Assembly (NCBI GenBank): GCA_023897205.1
Contig: JAHWDD010000007.1
Location: forward strand, 2,604,001 to 2,668,000
Length of the DNA stretch: 64,000 bases
From: Exophiala sp. HKRS030
Taxonomy: Eukaryota; Ascomycota; Eurotiomycetes; Chaetothyriales; Herpotrichiellaceae
Direction of reading: 5' to 3'
In this document: piece after piece, positions 10,369 to 21,615 of the stretch
Layout of the letters: every line of letters starts with the position of its first letter
Position numbering within the stretch: position 1 is the first letter of the stretch
Program-made: the position numbers and the translations under genes
Notes under the pieces: model-generated
Database searches by the model: none
What the model was told of the DNA's origin: nothing
The model's input: only the letters and a program-made list of their open reading frames with translations

Positions 10369-13300
10369 TCAGGCAGTTATGCCTCCAATGAGCGCCAGAA
10401 CCTTTTCGGTCACTGCGGCAGGATATCCCTTGCGCATCATTTCTTGAACCACAGCATTAGCACCTACACGATCCTCTGCAGAGAGGAATGCTCGTGTCAT
10501 TGCTTCATATGTACTAGGCTCACGTTTGGCCATTCCAATGCTGTCATAAATCGACTTTGCTTTGACAATATCACCTTCACTGGTCCAGCCGTGGATCAGC
10601 GTATTGGCAATATATGGAGTCATCGAAATCCCACGACGACTCATGTCACCCACAACTTCCGAAGTCTTGCCAACTTCATGATTGGCCACCATTGCCTCAA
10701 GAAGATTTTGATAGAGAGTGTCAGTTGGTCGGATAGTTCCTTCACTGATGACCGAGTCAAAGATTGCCCTGGCTCCAGCCATATCATGGAGTACACAACC
10801 TTTGGCGTGAATCAAAGATCCAAAGTGAACAGCCTCGGGTTGGACATTATTTTGCTTCATCTCTGTGAGAAGAGCCTCGGCAGCACCCAGATTGACAGGC
10901 TCAAGCGATGCGTATGCTTCAATCAACAGTTTGTATGTATGAGAAGTAGGCTTGATGGATTTTGACTTCATTCGCTCATAATATTCGAGGACCTTGCTCC
11001 GATCTCGCTTGGTGTTGAGGTAGTACTGGATGATGGAATTGTATGGTGCTGGTCGTGGTCTGTAATTTGGTGCAGCTTCCATTTCATCAAACATGTCCAC
11101 AGCAAAGCGTTCTTCGCTGGTACGGCAAAGAGCATTGACAAGAGTACCATAAGTGACAGAGGATGGACGAATACCACGTCCCTCCATGTCACCAAAATAG
11201 CGTAAGCAGTCATCGATTCGGCGAGCCTTTCCGAGTTTGCCGATAACAGCATTGTACAAAAATACACTTGGAGTGACACCTTCCGACAACGCACGCTGGA
11301 AGATTTTCACAGCTTCAGTGGCTTCGTCAAAAGTACCCTCAAGTGTGGTAATGTAAATACCGAAAGTGTTAGCCGATGGTGCTGAACCCATGTCTAGAAG
11401 ATCTTGATGAAACTTGGTGGCCTGTTCACGTTGACCGACAGTCAGACATGCCGCAACCATGGAATCGAGGATCGAAATCCAGCCAGTTCGTACAGAGGGG
11501 ATTTGAAGAGCCATGGGTACATCTGCATGTGCCATGCTAAGAATCTCATGAGCCAGATTTGCTTGTTTGGCTTTGCCGGCGGCGGTGATCAATTTAGCAT
11601 AGGCGGAATAATGCAGATGTCTTCCGGCACGACGAACGTTTCTCAAACGGCCAAGGCCGTCGCTGAGATGATTTTCAATTCGGCCCGAAGTGCTTTCAAC
11701 CAGATCTGAGATAGACTTGGAAGCTCGATAATCCGTGGTATGCGCATATGGATCATAAGTATCGGCCGGAGCGATTGTCTCCGTCGTGGCAGAATGTGGC
11801 GTCATGGGTGATTGAGGTTGTACATTGACTGGCGCGGTGGGAGTAGGCTGTAGGAGGTCTTGCCATCGTTGAATCAGATCAGGACGTGTATCGGCAATCT
11901 TTGGTAGATTCTCCGTGACAATGTGGACAGTTGATGGGTCCATCAAAATAGCACGGCTGAGAACAGTTTCAAGAAGGTGAGAGAAACGAGCCGCATGGGC
12001 AATATCTGCGGGTCCATGACCGGCCAACATCTGTGCTTGCACATGAAGAGCCAAGGCAATGTCTTGAGCGTTGAGCTGATGAATACAGTCAGGACCTAAG
12101 CTTGCGATGGCATGTTGAGCGACAGGCGAAACCAAACCACCATTTTCAATCATGGCTCGTAGAAGTGAGACACTGGTCGAGGCCGAAACGACGGCCTGTT
12201 GCTTTATCAGGGCCTCGCCAAATAGGATGATGGCTTCATCAATCTCTGCGATGGCCAAGTGACTGCTGGCTTCGGTACGGCATGATGATCGAATGACCTG
12301 GAACATCTGCCTCGCTTCAGCAATTCCTTCCTCAATACGACCACTGTCCATCAAGGCGAGGGTGTACATGGTGGCAAAGTCAGTGCTTGGAATCAAGGAA
12401 AGAGAACGAGTCTTGGCCCAGAGGGAGATTGCCTGAGAAACATTGTTGTCTCTGATGTGCATAGAAACAATCGCCATGACTGTGTCACTGGTCATATTCT
12501 CGAAATTGATGGCTTCATATGCGGACATGGCATCGGTTGCAACGCCAGCATCAGCAGCAGCTACACAGATCATTGACAATGCCTGATCGCGTGCGGCAGG
12601 TTGCAGTGCATAGCCATTGACACTTGCGATAGCGGAAGAGAATGTCTTGTTATTAATGTGATGCTGAACAACTCCGGTCAAAATGAAGGCCGATGTCAGG
12701 TGCTCGGAGAGTGCCTGCTCGTTTGAAGAACCCTTGAAAGATTGTAAGATCTTTTCGTAGAATCTTATACCCGTTTCAGCAAGGCCACAAGTATAGTATG
12801 CTTTGATCAGAGAAGCATAGACTTGCATATCAAGAGGGTCATTGGCAGACCGGCTAATGGCCAAATCTCGGTATTGCTCGTACAAGTTCTGAGCGGCATG
12901 AATGTCCTGCTTGGAAGCTTGAGCGTCAATAACGATGGTGTATAGTCGAGCATCAAGAGCGATCTCTTGAGATTGCATATCGGCAAGGAGGGTGTTCATA
13001 TGATCGACGAGGCCACTCTGTGCACATGCCTTGACGAGAGCATTGTACAATGGGGCGGAAAGACTGAAATCGTCCAGTGTCGCTCGAGCGATATTGTACA
13101 GCTTGGTAGCAAAAGCGAGAGAGGTATCGGCAGCATACAGTTGATATTGACTCGTGGCCGATGGTAATACCAGTGCACCATGGCTACCATAGCGAACAGC
13201 GCGCTGTCCAAGCGTTGTTTGGACCTGGTGTGCCTCGAGACTCCGGGCGGCCAAAAAGCGAAGGAGAATAAGATACGTGGTGGCATTCAATTCCACAGAT

Positions 13301-14229
13301 CGTTTGGTCATGTCTCCGTAGACCTCGAGGGCTCTCGGCCATGGCTGATATGTGTGACTGAGTCGAATGGCAGATAAAAGAATGTGATTGTAGGCATCAA
13401 CGGTGGGTACGCGGCCATCCTTGATGATTGCCTCGAAAACGGCGGGAATCTCAGTGTACCGTTGTTGTTGACCAAGTTCGATAATCTGATCCGACAGGAT
13501 GGACTCTTCCGAGGCAAGAGAGGTGGTATCTGTCGGCGGAGTTGTATTTTCCTGAGAGGCGTTGGAAGAATCAAACTCGGCTACGGCTTGTGTCTCCGGA
13601 ACTGCAGGGGTAGGAACGCGGGTACTGGCAACTGGAGTTCCCACCCGGTCATCCCGAGCAGTGACCTCGTCAACCTGGTTTGAGGCCTTTACATGTTGGA
13701 TTTCCTGGGCAATGGCTTCATCGACCTGTGCAAGGGCCTCGGCTTCGGCAAATGCATCATCAGCTTCTTGGACCTGAGTGGCAAGACGTTCGCTGTTGAC
13801 ACGGGAGACAGTCAATCGAGTGACGGGACGGATACCGTCGGTGGCGCGAGAGGAATCGAGTCGAGGAGCGTGCTTTGAGGAAAGAAGACGATCCTGTTGT
13901 TTCCAACCGATGGTACGAGCAAACTCGTGGCGTTTCCATTCCGAGTCATCACCTGTCTGTTGAGCATGTTGCCAGGCGGCATAATATTGAGCTAGACCGG
14001 CATCACTTCCTCCTGATTGTGAATTGTAGCCAGCTTTTGCACCAGCACCGGAGCCCGAGGGACCAGAAAAGACTTGTTGGAGTTGGGCGGTTTTTGTGAA
14101 TTTGGCAACGGGGTAATTCTGGAATTGACCGAGAGACTGACCAGCAGCGACGACGGAGGGGGCGTAGGTATGAGCGATTCCCTTTGCAAGACTAACACGA
14201 GCGAGATGTGCGAAAGGCTTGAAAGGCAT
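10369..14229 (-). CDS. Large pentatricopeptide-repeat protein, probably mitochondrial
   Basis: Single exon, 1286 residues. Tandem 35-residue PPR units are clear in the C-terminal third (about 900-1260), for example ARRIDDCLRYFGDMEGRGIR and PSSVTYGTLVNALC. More degenerate helical repeats lie at about 240-660. PPR proteins bind RNA base-specifically and in fungi act mainly on mitochondrial transcripts. The first about 20 residues are basic and amphipathic (FAHLARVSLAKG), fitting a targeting sequence. A low-complexity linker at about 160-240 separates it from the repeats. Size and architecture resemble the Cya5-type family needed for expression of mitochondrial respiratory subunits, but paralogues are many, so I leave the gene unnamed. 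Start ATG at 14229 is the first in frame. The long uninterrupted frame shows no break. Confidence 0.9.
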   Translation of the reverse strand: MPFKPFAHLARVSLAKGIAHTYAPSVVAAGQSLGQFQNYPVAKFTKTAQLQQVFSGPSGSGAGAKAGYNSQSGGSDAGLAQYYAAWQHAQQTGDDSEWKRHEFARTIGWKQQDRLLSSKHAPRLDSSRATDGIRPVTRLTVSRVNSERLATQVQEADDAFAEAEALAQVDEAIAQEIQHVKASNQVDEVTARDDRVGTPVASTRVPTPAVPETQAVAEFDSSNASQENTTPPTDTTSLASEESILSDQIIELGQQQRYTEIPAVFEAIIKDGRVPTVDAYNHILLSAIRLSHTYQPWPRALEVYGDMTKRSVELNATTYLILLRFLAARSLEAHQVQTTLGQRAVRYGSHGALVLPSATSQYQLYAADTSLAFATKLYNIARATLDDFSLSAPLYNALVKACAQSGLVDHMNTLLADMQSQEIALDARLYTIVIDAQASKQDIHAAQNLYEQYRDLAISRSANDPLDMQVYASLIKAYYTCGLAETGIRFYEKILQSFKGSSNEQALSEHLTSAFILTGVVQHHINNKTFSSAIASVNGYALQPAARDQALSMICVAAADAGVATDAMSAYEAINFENMTSDTVMAIVSMHIRDNNVSQAISLWAKTRSLSLIPSTDFATMYTLALMDSGRIEEGIAEARQMFQVIRSSCRTEASSHLAIAEIDEAIILFGEALIKQQAVVSASTSVSLLRAMIENGGLVSPVAQHAIASLGPDCIHQLNAQDIALALHVQAQMLAGHGPADIAHAARFSHLLETVLSRAILMDPSTVHIVTENLPKIADTRPDLIQRWQDLLQPTPTAPVNVQPQSPMTPHSATTETIAPADTYDPYAHTTDYRASKSISDLVESTSGRIENHLSDGLGRLRNVRRAGRHLHYSAYAKLITAAGKAKQANLAHEILSMAHADVPMALQIPSVRTGWISILDSMVAACLTVGQREQATKFHQDLLDMGSAPSANTFGIYITTLEGTFDEATEAVKIFQRALSEGVTPSVFLYNAVIGKLGKARRIDDCLRYFGDMEGRGIRPSSVTYGTLVNALCRTSEERFAVDMFDEMEAAPNYRPRPAPYNSIIQYYLNTKRDRSKVLEYYERMKSKSIKPTSHTYKLLIEAYASLEPVNLGAAEALLTEMKQNNVQPEAVHFGSLIHAKGCVLHDMAGARAIFDSVISEGTIRPTDTLYQNLLEAMVANHEVGKTSEVVGDMSRRGISMTPYIANTLIHGWTSEGDIVKAKSIYDSIGMAKREPSTYEAMTRAFLSAEDRVGANAVVQEMMRKGYPAAVTEKVLALIGGITA

Positions 14230-16128
14230 TTAGGGGTGTTTGTAGACTCTTCAATGTGAAGAGGAGGGTGATGTCGGAATTATGAAAGTGGACAAGGCAG
14301 GTTCATTGACGACTGGTAGGTCGCCAAAGAACGCGCAGGTTGAAAGTGAGGGTGGAATGGTGAAAGGTATGAAGGTGTCGACACCCTAGAGTGGAGTGTC
14401 TGAAATGAACTGGTCGTGGAGAGTGTAGAAGATAGAGAATGTGTTGATGCAAGCGAGGCGTTGATAGAAATATTGCCAATGACTGGAAGAGGGTAGAGGA
14501 CGGACGTACTCGTAAAAGTCGTGCCTGGCGATCAAGGTTCGCGGAGTTGGTGTTCGGTCGTCGGTCGAAAGAGACCAAGAGCAAAAAAGTGGTGACGAAT
14601 GGTAATCAGCGATGATCCCGTGTCGACAAGTCAGGTGGATTGGAGATGGATTGGGTTAGAGTGAGGAAGAGTGAGGAATGGAAGAGAGTGTAGGAAGGGG
14701 TAGGAAGTCGTGCGAGCCAACCATGAATGGAATTACTATGGGCTTTGATGGAGAAGATGGGATAATGATAGAAGTGATCGGGAAGATGAGGGATTTGAGA
14801 AATGATTGTGGGTTGGCAACGAAACTGCGCTCTACCTAGCCTCTGTCTGTGGGTGTTTTTGGTACAGAGTCTGCATCTGTGAGTGTCTGTGTGGTTCGCT
14901 AACATTCTTGCTTCCGTCGATTTTTCGAGCTTCGGTTGATTAGCCAGTCAGGGAGCTTCCTTAGTTGCGCGCTTTACCATTAATGGCTAGTAATCAATAG
15001 GTTAAATGAGAGGTTAAATCCTGTTCTCCCACGCCTCCTCAGGGCCACCATTTGACAGCCACCGTGAGCCACTCACTGACACACAGCTGAACTAATCCTT
15101 AGCCCCTTAGCCTACCGGGACTCTAGGAAGCACGCCCGGGAGGCCCTAAACGTGGATGCCTGGCATCATGCCTGGAGGATCCCTAGGATCCCTTCTGGAG
15201 TGTGTCTCGACCTCCCCGAACCAATAAATTATAGCCGAGAGGATACCAGGACTCGAGCTCTTGAAGACACCTAAGCTCTAAGCTCTACCCTTCCACCCTC
15301 TCAGGTTGCCTCTGAAAGCCTAAAGCCTTCTAGGTGGTTCAGCCTCCCTGGCAATCCCCGGGCCTTCGGAACTGGACTTAACACCCTTCGTTTGTCTTCT
15401 GTGGAGTCGGGATCCTAACGCTCCGAGGCTGAAATCTCGTGGCACGTGGCACGTAGTGAAGATCACGATAATTCCCATTCCCTAAATTTCTCAGCTGCGT
15501 CCCACGTCGACTCCCGAATCCGATTCCCAATATTGACGTGGACGATCTGATCAACCAGGGTGATGGAGAGTCTGACAGCGACAGTGCTCGATGCTAGTGG
15601 CAAGGACAGATCCCCAGATTGACAAGGACTATCTGAGATGACTTGCATCCTCATCCGTCCAGTCATACACTTATCAACTATTCTTGTCTACAATGTACAG
15701 ACTACGGTCTAACCATTTCCCCACAAGCCCTGTGGTGGACGAGCGCATTCATTCCGCGTTGGTCTCTAACGTGCAATTCCTTGGGTACGGAGTACACACA
15801 CATACATACGTGACATCCAGGAAAGCATGTGCTCAAGTCCAAACTCAATGCAGAACTCGGCAGATGAATTTGACCACAGGCGGATACGACACCAGATGTA
15901 TAGCCCCTAGAAACAGTAGGTATCTGCCTCATGCATAGACTAAATCCATGATGCATGATGCCTGATACATGATACATGTACTCCACGATTTACCCCAGAC
16001 CACGTCTATACTAACTACTGCTACTACTACTCACACATTCCATATTCCCACCTCACCTCCCACCCAACATACAAGTGACACGATACACACACATCTCACA
16101 CATCACACACATCACACACATTTTAACC
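14230..16128. other. Intergenic region, 1.9 kb
   Basis: No supported gene is seen. About 14.23-14.9 kb is purine-rich on the plus strand and is probably leader and promoter of the PPR gene. Its minus-strand ORFs are compositionally biased. About 15.0-15.43 kb is GC-rich with short palindromes (CCTAGG, GGATCC-type), but I cannot assign a function. One TACGGAGTA word lies at 15786-15794. A CACACAT-type simple repeat (about 16080-16122) directly precedes the hydrolase start. Confidence 0.5.
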
Positions 16129-17268
16129 ATGGCATCATCCCCCATCAAACCCAATCCATTCGTGCAAAAACAACTAGGCGTATTCCAGCGCATCAAGTTC
16201 TTCCTCCAAGTCTGGGCCATCAAAGCCATCGTCGCCACACTGATCAAACTCGACCGCCTGCGGAAATCTTCCAAGGTCACGGCGTTACTGCCAGATTACA
16301 CCAAGAGATACCCTGAACGACCAGGCCTTCAACATCGAGTATTCCTGCCGCCTGGTGCTGCGAGCGATTCGGGGAGGAAGTTTCCTTTGTTCATCACGAT
16401 TCACGGTGGAGTATGTCTCTTGTTATCATTTTGTCCCCTCCCCCTCCCCTACCCCAAATCCATCTATGTCTATATACAACTCTCGACCAAGCAAGCCCAT
16501 TATCAAAACCATGCATACTTACCCCCACCCTGTTTCCCCTCTATCTAGGGCTACACACTCTGCGACCCGCAAATCGACGATGAATTCAACCGGCTATTCT
16601 CAAGCACATACGGCTTCCTGGTCGTGAGCATCAACTACCGACTGGCGCCGCGAAACCCGTTCCCAGACGCCGTGCACGACACGGCAACCATGATCCGCGC
16701 GGTTCTCAACGACACGACGCTGCCCATCGACCACAGTAACATCTCGATCGGCGGGTTCTCTGCAGGCGGCAACATCACGCTCGCGGTGGCGCAATTACCG
16801 GGCATCCACGAGCGGGTGCACAATCTGGTGCCCTTCTACCCGGCGACGGACTTCACGCGGCAGACGCGCGGGCCGTTCGTCACGACCAAGGACGGCAAGG
16901 AGGATGTGTTGAAGAGTCTGTCGCCGCTCTTTGACTGGGCGTATATCAGTCCTGGGACAGATAGGGCCGATCCGCTGTTGAGTGTCACCCTGGCCGGCCG
17001 TGACAAGATCCCGCATCGGGTGTTCTTCGTCACTGCGGAGTGTGATATGCTGTGTCGTGAGGCGGGCGTCATGGCGAAGAGGTTGGCCGGGTTTGGAGAT
17101 GACGACGACCTGGGCAGTGACTGGGAAAAGGACGGTGTCAAGTGGAGGATGGTGCCTGGCGTGCAGCATGGCTGGAATCAGATGGAGCTGCAGGGTGAGG
17201 ACGAGGTGGCGAGGAGGAAGGGGTTGGATGTCTTGTACAAGGACATTGCGGACTGGTTGAGGGCGTAG
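16129..17268 (+). CDS. Alpha/beta hydrolase fold-3 (HSL/arylesterase-like) enzyme
   Basis: Two exons, 16129-16410 and 16549-17268, give 333 residues. The phase-0 intron (GTATGT...CTAG) splits the oxyanion-hole motif HGG|G (residues 92-95). The nucleophile elbow GFSAGGN gives Ser165. Asp260 (AECDML) and His301 (VQHGW) complete a plausible catalytic triad in the correct order. This family hydrolyses small carboxyl esters or amides, and the natural substrate cannot be told from sequence. There is no signal peptide. Residues about 25-45 are hydrophobic (FFLQVWAIKAIVATLIKL) and could attach the protein to a membrane. The ATG at 16129 sits in an ACCATGG context, so I prefer it to an in-frame upstream non-ATG start. 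Confidence 0.9.
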
Positions 17269-17680
17269 GAGAGGTTTGTAAAGGGAAGAACTTTCCAATT
17301 GCCTTTCGTTCTGAGGTCTGGAGACAATGTCATGCATGTCGTTCAGGTTCACCAATGCGTCCAAGATCTGAAGAATAGCACGCTGCATTACAACAAAGTC
17401 AATTGTTTGATTACAACAACACCCCAACAACGCCATGCTATGCTAATTTGCTCACAAGTGCTGTACCAACAATCATAGCCCTCCTATCGGCCGTCGTAAG
17501 TACAATGTTGGTAGTCCGTCCGGAGCAGGCACCAATGTGAAATGTGCCGGTCAGGAATCCAACTTGCGCATGTGTAGGTTGTATATATTGGTGAAAAGAA
17601 TAGAATTGCACAACCGTGCCATTCCATCTTTGGTGTTCCGTGTTTATTTTCATCTCCATTTAATCCGCTCTTTGATTCCC
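17269..17680. other. Convergent intergenic region
   Basis: This lies between the 3' ends of the hydrolase and Ypt6 genes. It probably consists of the two 3' untranslated regions; no gene is seen. Confidence 0.5.
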
Positions 17681-18374
<694 letters not shown>

Positions 18375-19118
18375 GGCAGGCTGTTGGTTGATTTGGAAGA
18401 CAAGAAGACAAGATGTGGTGGTTGCGTTAAGCTCAGGTAATATGTTGGATGGTTGCTTTGTTCAGACAACAGGGCCGGTCTATATCGTCGGATGGAGTTG
18501 AAAGGCCAGGATTGTGACCAAGCGGAAACAGCTGAATATGTTCACGGGAGGTTCGAATGAGTGGTCGAGAGTGTTGGCGTCGACGCCGTAGATATCCAAG
18601 TTTGATTCGGACCACGGATGATGGAGGCAATCAAAAAAGTTGGGGCACCGAATAGGAGAAAATGGAGACCAAACACCATCTGAAAGAAGTTGAACCCAAG
18701 GACTCAGGAGGGACCAAAAGTTTAGTTATGACACGCGCAGACTGCAGCTTCTTTGAGTTGAAGTCCCGGCCCATCGGGGCGGAGCAAAAGTCTGATTTAG
18801 TGGCAAGTCAGAGGGCAGTTTTGGGGAGCCACTCCCTGAAGATCTTAACTGTAACCCAACGACGTCTCGCCTAGAAAAGCCCAAGTTCTAGGCAACTGAA
18901 TTAAAACTGCTCTCAATCCGAATCACGTCACGAGTCACGAGTTCCACAGGAACTTGCCCCGATGAACTCCTCGTGACCTGCCCACGGAAAAATAGTTAAT
19001 CCTTCCACCCAGCCAGCATGCTCTTGTCCCAACTGCGGTTGCAACTCACAATTCTTTGTTCGAGAAAGCCTACTACCACGAGCCCACGACAGAAGCAGAC
19101 CATGATACCACGGTGACC
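18375..19118. promoter_or_regulatory. Divergent promoter region ypt6/rsm19
   Basis: This is non-coding DNA between two divergent housekeeping genes. I see no distinctive known site and no gene. Confidence 0.4.
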
Positions 19119-19584
19119 ATGCGCCTTACATTACCGCTACTCAAGCGATCCGCCTGGAAAGGTACGAACAAACAGTCCCATTGGCAGCCCACACAAATAC
19201 TTCCAAACCATGCCTCCCATCCAACGCGACCACTGACATCTCTCTCTGTGTTCCTCTCGACCAACAGGCCCCAATCTCGTCGCATTCCCAAACCTCAGAG
19301 CCGCAGAGAAAGGCCATGTAATACGCACTCAAGCTCGAGCCGCATCGATTCTCCCCGCCATGGTCGGACTCAAGTTCTCCGTGCACAATGGCAAGACCTA
19401 CAGCGATGTCTATGTGACGGAGGACATGGTGGGGAGGAAATTGGGAGAATTTGTTCCGTGAGTTGTCTTCCGACTATACTTCATCCGTCGTGATTGAAGT
19501 GCTCTTTGACCGACTGACTGACCGATGCGGATGTTGTGCAGCACGAGGAAGAGATTTACGTATAAGTTGAGCAAGAACAAGTAA
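19119..19584 (+). CDS. rsm19: Mitochondrial small-subunit ribosomal protein uS19m
   Basis: Three exons, 19119-19161, 19268-19457 and 19542-19584, give 91 residues. The standard bacterial-type S19 core is visible: start RSAWKGP, then [25 protein letters not shown] sequence with the conserved HNGK, then [14 protein letters not shown]. It is part of the mitochondrial 37S head near the decoding site. Both introns have good sites (GTACGA...CAG, GTGAGT...GCAG) and compatible phases. It is easily missed by ORF callers because each exon is tiny. An upstream ATG (ATGATACCACGGTGA) just before the start forms a five-codon overlapping uORF-like feature. Confidence 0.95.
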
Positions 19585-20077
19585 ATGTACAAAAGGAAGA
19601 TACAGCGGCGGTTGTATATTATAGCTTGACCATCAGGAGTCGGCATAAACACTTGTGCGTGAGGTTGCGGCCAACGTCTCAAGATATGAGGCAATGTCTA
19701 GTTCGTCTCAGATACCCAATGTAAAATCTCAATTTCTTCAGAGTCTGAATTGTTCGATTCAAGTTCTTGGGCTGGGCCGACCTTGACCTGCATGCAACGC
19801 TCGAAGCAGGGTCATGCTTTAGTGAGGGCTTGCTATCTTTTCCTCGGTTGCGCTGCTCCATATCTATTCGTCAATCATCCGCTAGAAGATGTGACCACTC
19901 TTCATCCATCCGTGAGTTTCGAACAGATCTCACGCCGCAGTATTCCAAGAGCCATACCTCCCATTGTTGTTTAGTGAAACCATTCGTCCAACGCCGTCGC
20001 TATGCCGTCAAAGGACCCAGATAGAACCCAGATAGAAAGCAGAATGTCTGCACTGGGGCATGCAATACATTGACTCG
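19585..20077. other. Convergent intergenic region
   Basis: This lies between the rsm19 and taf10 3' ends and is likely untranslated sequence. No gene is seen. Confidence 0.5.
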
Positions 20078-20813
20078 TCATCGGTAGAACTCTCCCCTCT
20101 TTACGTTGATCCCGTATTCCTGCACCGCCATACCGAGATCCTCCATGGTAAGGACTGTTCTGCCCTGCCCACTTCCACCCTGTCCACCACCACCGTAGCC
20201 ACTTCTCTGTACGCCTAGTTGTGTGCCTTGTTGAGCCTTTCCACCAGCACCAGCCCCAGCCGTGGCTGCGGCACCAGGCCCACCTGGTCCTCCCGCACCA
20301 GTGCTTCCGAGCGGATTGTTCGCTGACGCAGAATTGGAGCTGCGGATTCGGCTGTACTGATATGCGTCGGCGGCGATGTCAGCGACAAATTTTTGTGTCG
20401 CTAGCGCAAGAAGTCGAGCAAGAGGGAGAGGCGTTGTGTTTGTACTCGCTCCCGTAGGATCAGCTGGCGACGGCGGTGGAAGGCCCGAGAGTGTCAGGTA
20501 ATGTGCTGTTACGGCGTCGGGAATCTATTGTGATTTATAGCTGGTTAGTTCATGCACGTGGCGACAAAGGGTCGTCGTTGGGAGTCCTCCATAGACGTTG
20601 AAGGGGTCAACATGGCAGAACTTACAATCGGCGCATAATCATCCATCTTGCTCAGGAACTCTCGCAGCGTTACGTCCTTGCGATCATGGTGTGGTAATGA
20701 GGAGCCTGGGCGGCAGGTTGTGGTTCGGACTGTGTGAATTCATGATCAAGTGTTGCGGATGAGTTCTCGTTGGGATTTCTTGATGCCGTTGTGGTGTCTT
20801 GAGTGTTTTCCAT
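20078..20813 (-). CDS. taf10: TFIID/SAGA subunit TAF10 (one apparent frame break in exon 1)
   Basis: The histone-fold protein TAF10 is shared by TFIID and SAGA. The signature [24 protein letters not shown] spans a phase-0 intron (exon 1 20626-20813, exon 2 20078-20524). Further hallmarks are [27 protein letters not shown] and the C-terminal [21 protein letters not shown] Gly/Ala-rich linker (about 20180-20300) interrupts the histone fold, as is common in fungi. The start MENTQ at 20813 is in one frame and the conserved core in another. Adding one base in the GGG run at 20708-20710 (CCC on the coding strand) restores continuous reading ([16 protein letters not shown]) and a 211-residue protein. 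I suspect a sequence error. Confidence 0.9.
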
Positions 20814-21615
20814 TTCTGCATCTACGTCTGGATCAACGTCTTTGACTTGGGGACAGCTGGTTGATCCGCCATTGCGGGCGGAGATGACATGATCTTGTTC
20901 CTTTTTCCGACTGTGTAGATTATCCACCACCTGGTTGGATAGAGAAAGTAGTGTGAGTGCGACGGCTGAGGCGAAAATTATGTAGTGTAACCGTTGGACG
21001 AGTGATGCAAGTCTATCGTTACATTGGGCGTCGTGCAGGAAGGCCTGTTGTGAACTATTCTGGTCGCTGGGTCTAGATTCGAAGTGCGTAAGGATGTCAC
21101 TCAAGGCCTCGATTGTCAGTGCAGTAGACTCGAGTCCAGACTGAGATGGAACCGCGATGTGGACGTGGTTCCGTAAGTCGAAGTTCGCTAAACATCTCGG
21201 ATGCGGAGAAACTCATCCGAGGGATGACTACTCCGTACTCCGTGCTCCGTACTCTCTCTAGAGCGTGGCACATGTATGGAGTTTGTGCCAGCAACGAGCA
21301 GCAGCTTCATCAGCTCGAGTTCCGCTTCACAGGGTTGATAGAAGTTTACAAGTGCATACACAAAATACATACGTTCTAGACAAACCGTCGCATGCCACCT
21401 TCGTGCTAATCAAAGGGTATCGTCTCCTGCAAATACACCTCGCAATGGAGGTCACACCACCCCTAATCTTACACACAATCACCGCTTCTTCGCTTGACTC
21501 AGCCTACTTGGTGCGATATACTGAAACAGTAATGCAAAAGCGCCTTGTGGTCGTGTTGGGAAAACACTTGCCATCGAATGGTGGCCATGGACCATCATGT
21601 CACTGGCATAGGCGA
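20814..21615. other. Intergenic region between taf10 and the Myb gene
   Basis: The minus-strand frame that reads into taf10 continues upstream to about 21104 and contains a hydrophobic stretch, but it lacks ATG. I regard it as leader. TACTCCGTA occurs at 21229-21237, next to two near-copies (TACTCCGTGCTCCGTACTC). Confidence 0.5.

Noticed and set aside
15001..15430. GC-rich block considered as tRNA or repeat element
   Set aside because: No cloverleaf with A- and B-box could be recognised, and no second copy was noticed in the window.
16795..17436. 213-codon ORF antisense to the alpha/beta hydrolase
   Set aside because: It is the shadow of a GC-rich coding exon; the sense strand has an intact catalytic triad.
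20814..21104. Upstream extension of the TAF10 frame with a hydrophobic stretch
   Set aside because: It has only a TTG start, and TAF10 is a soluble nuclear protein; the ATG at 20813 suffices.
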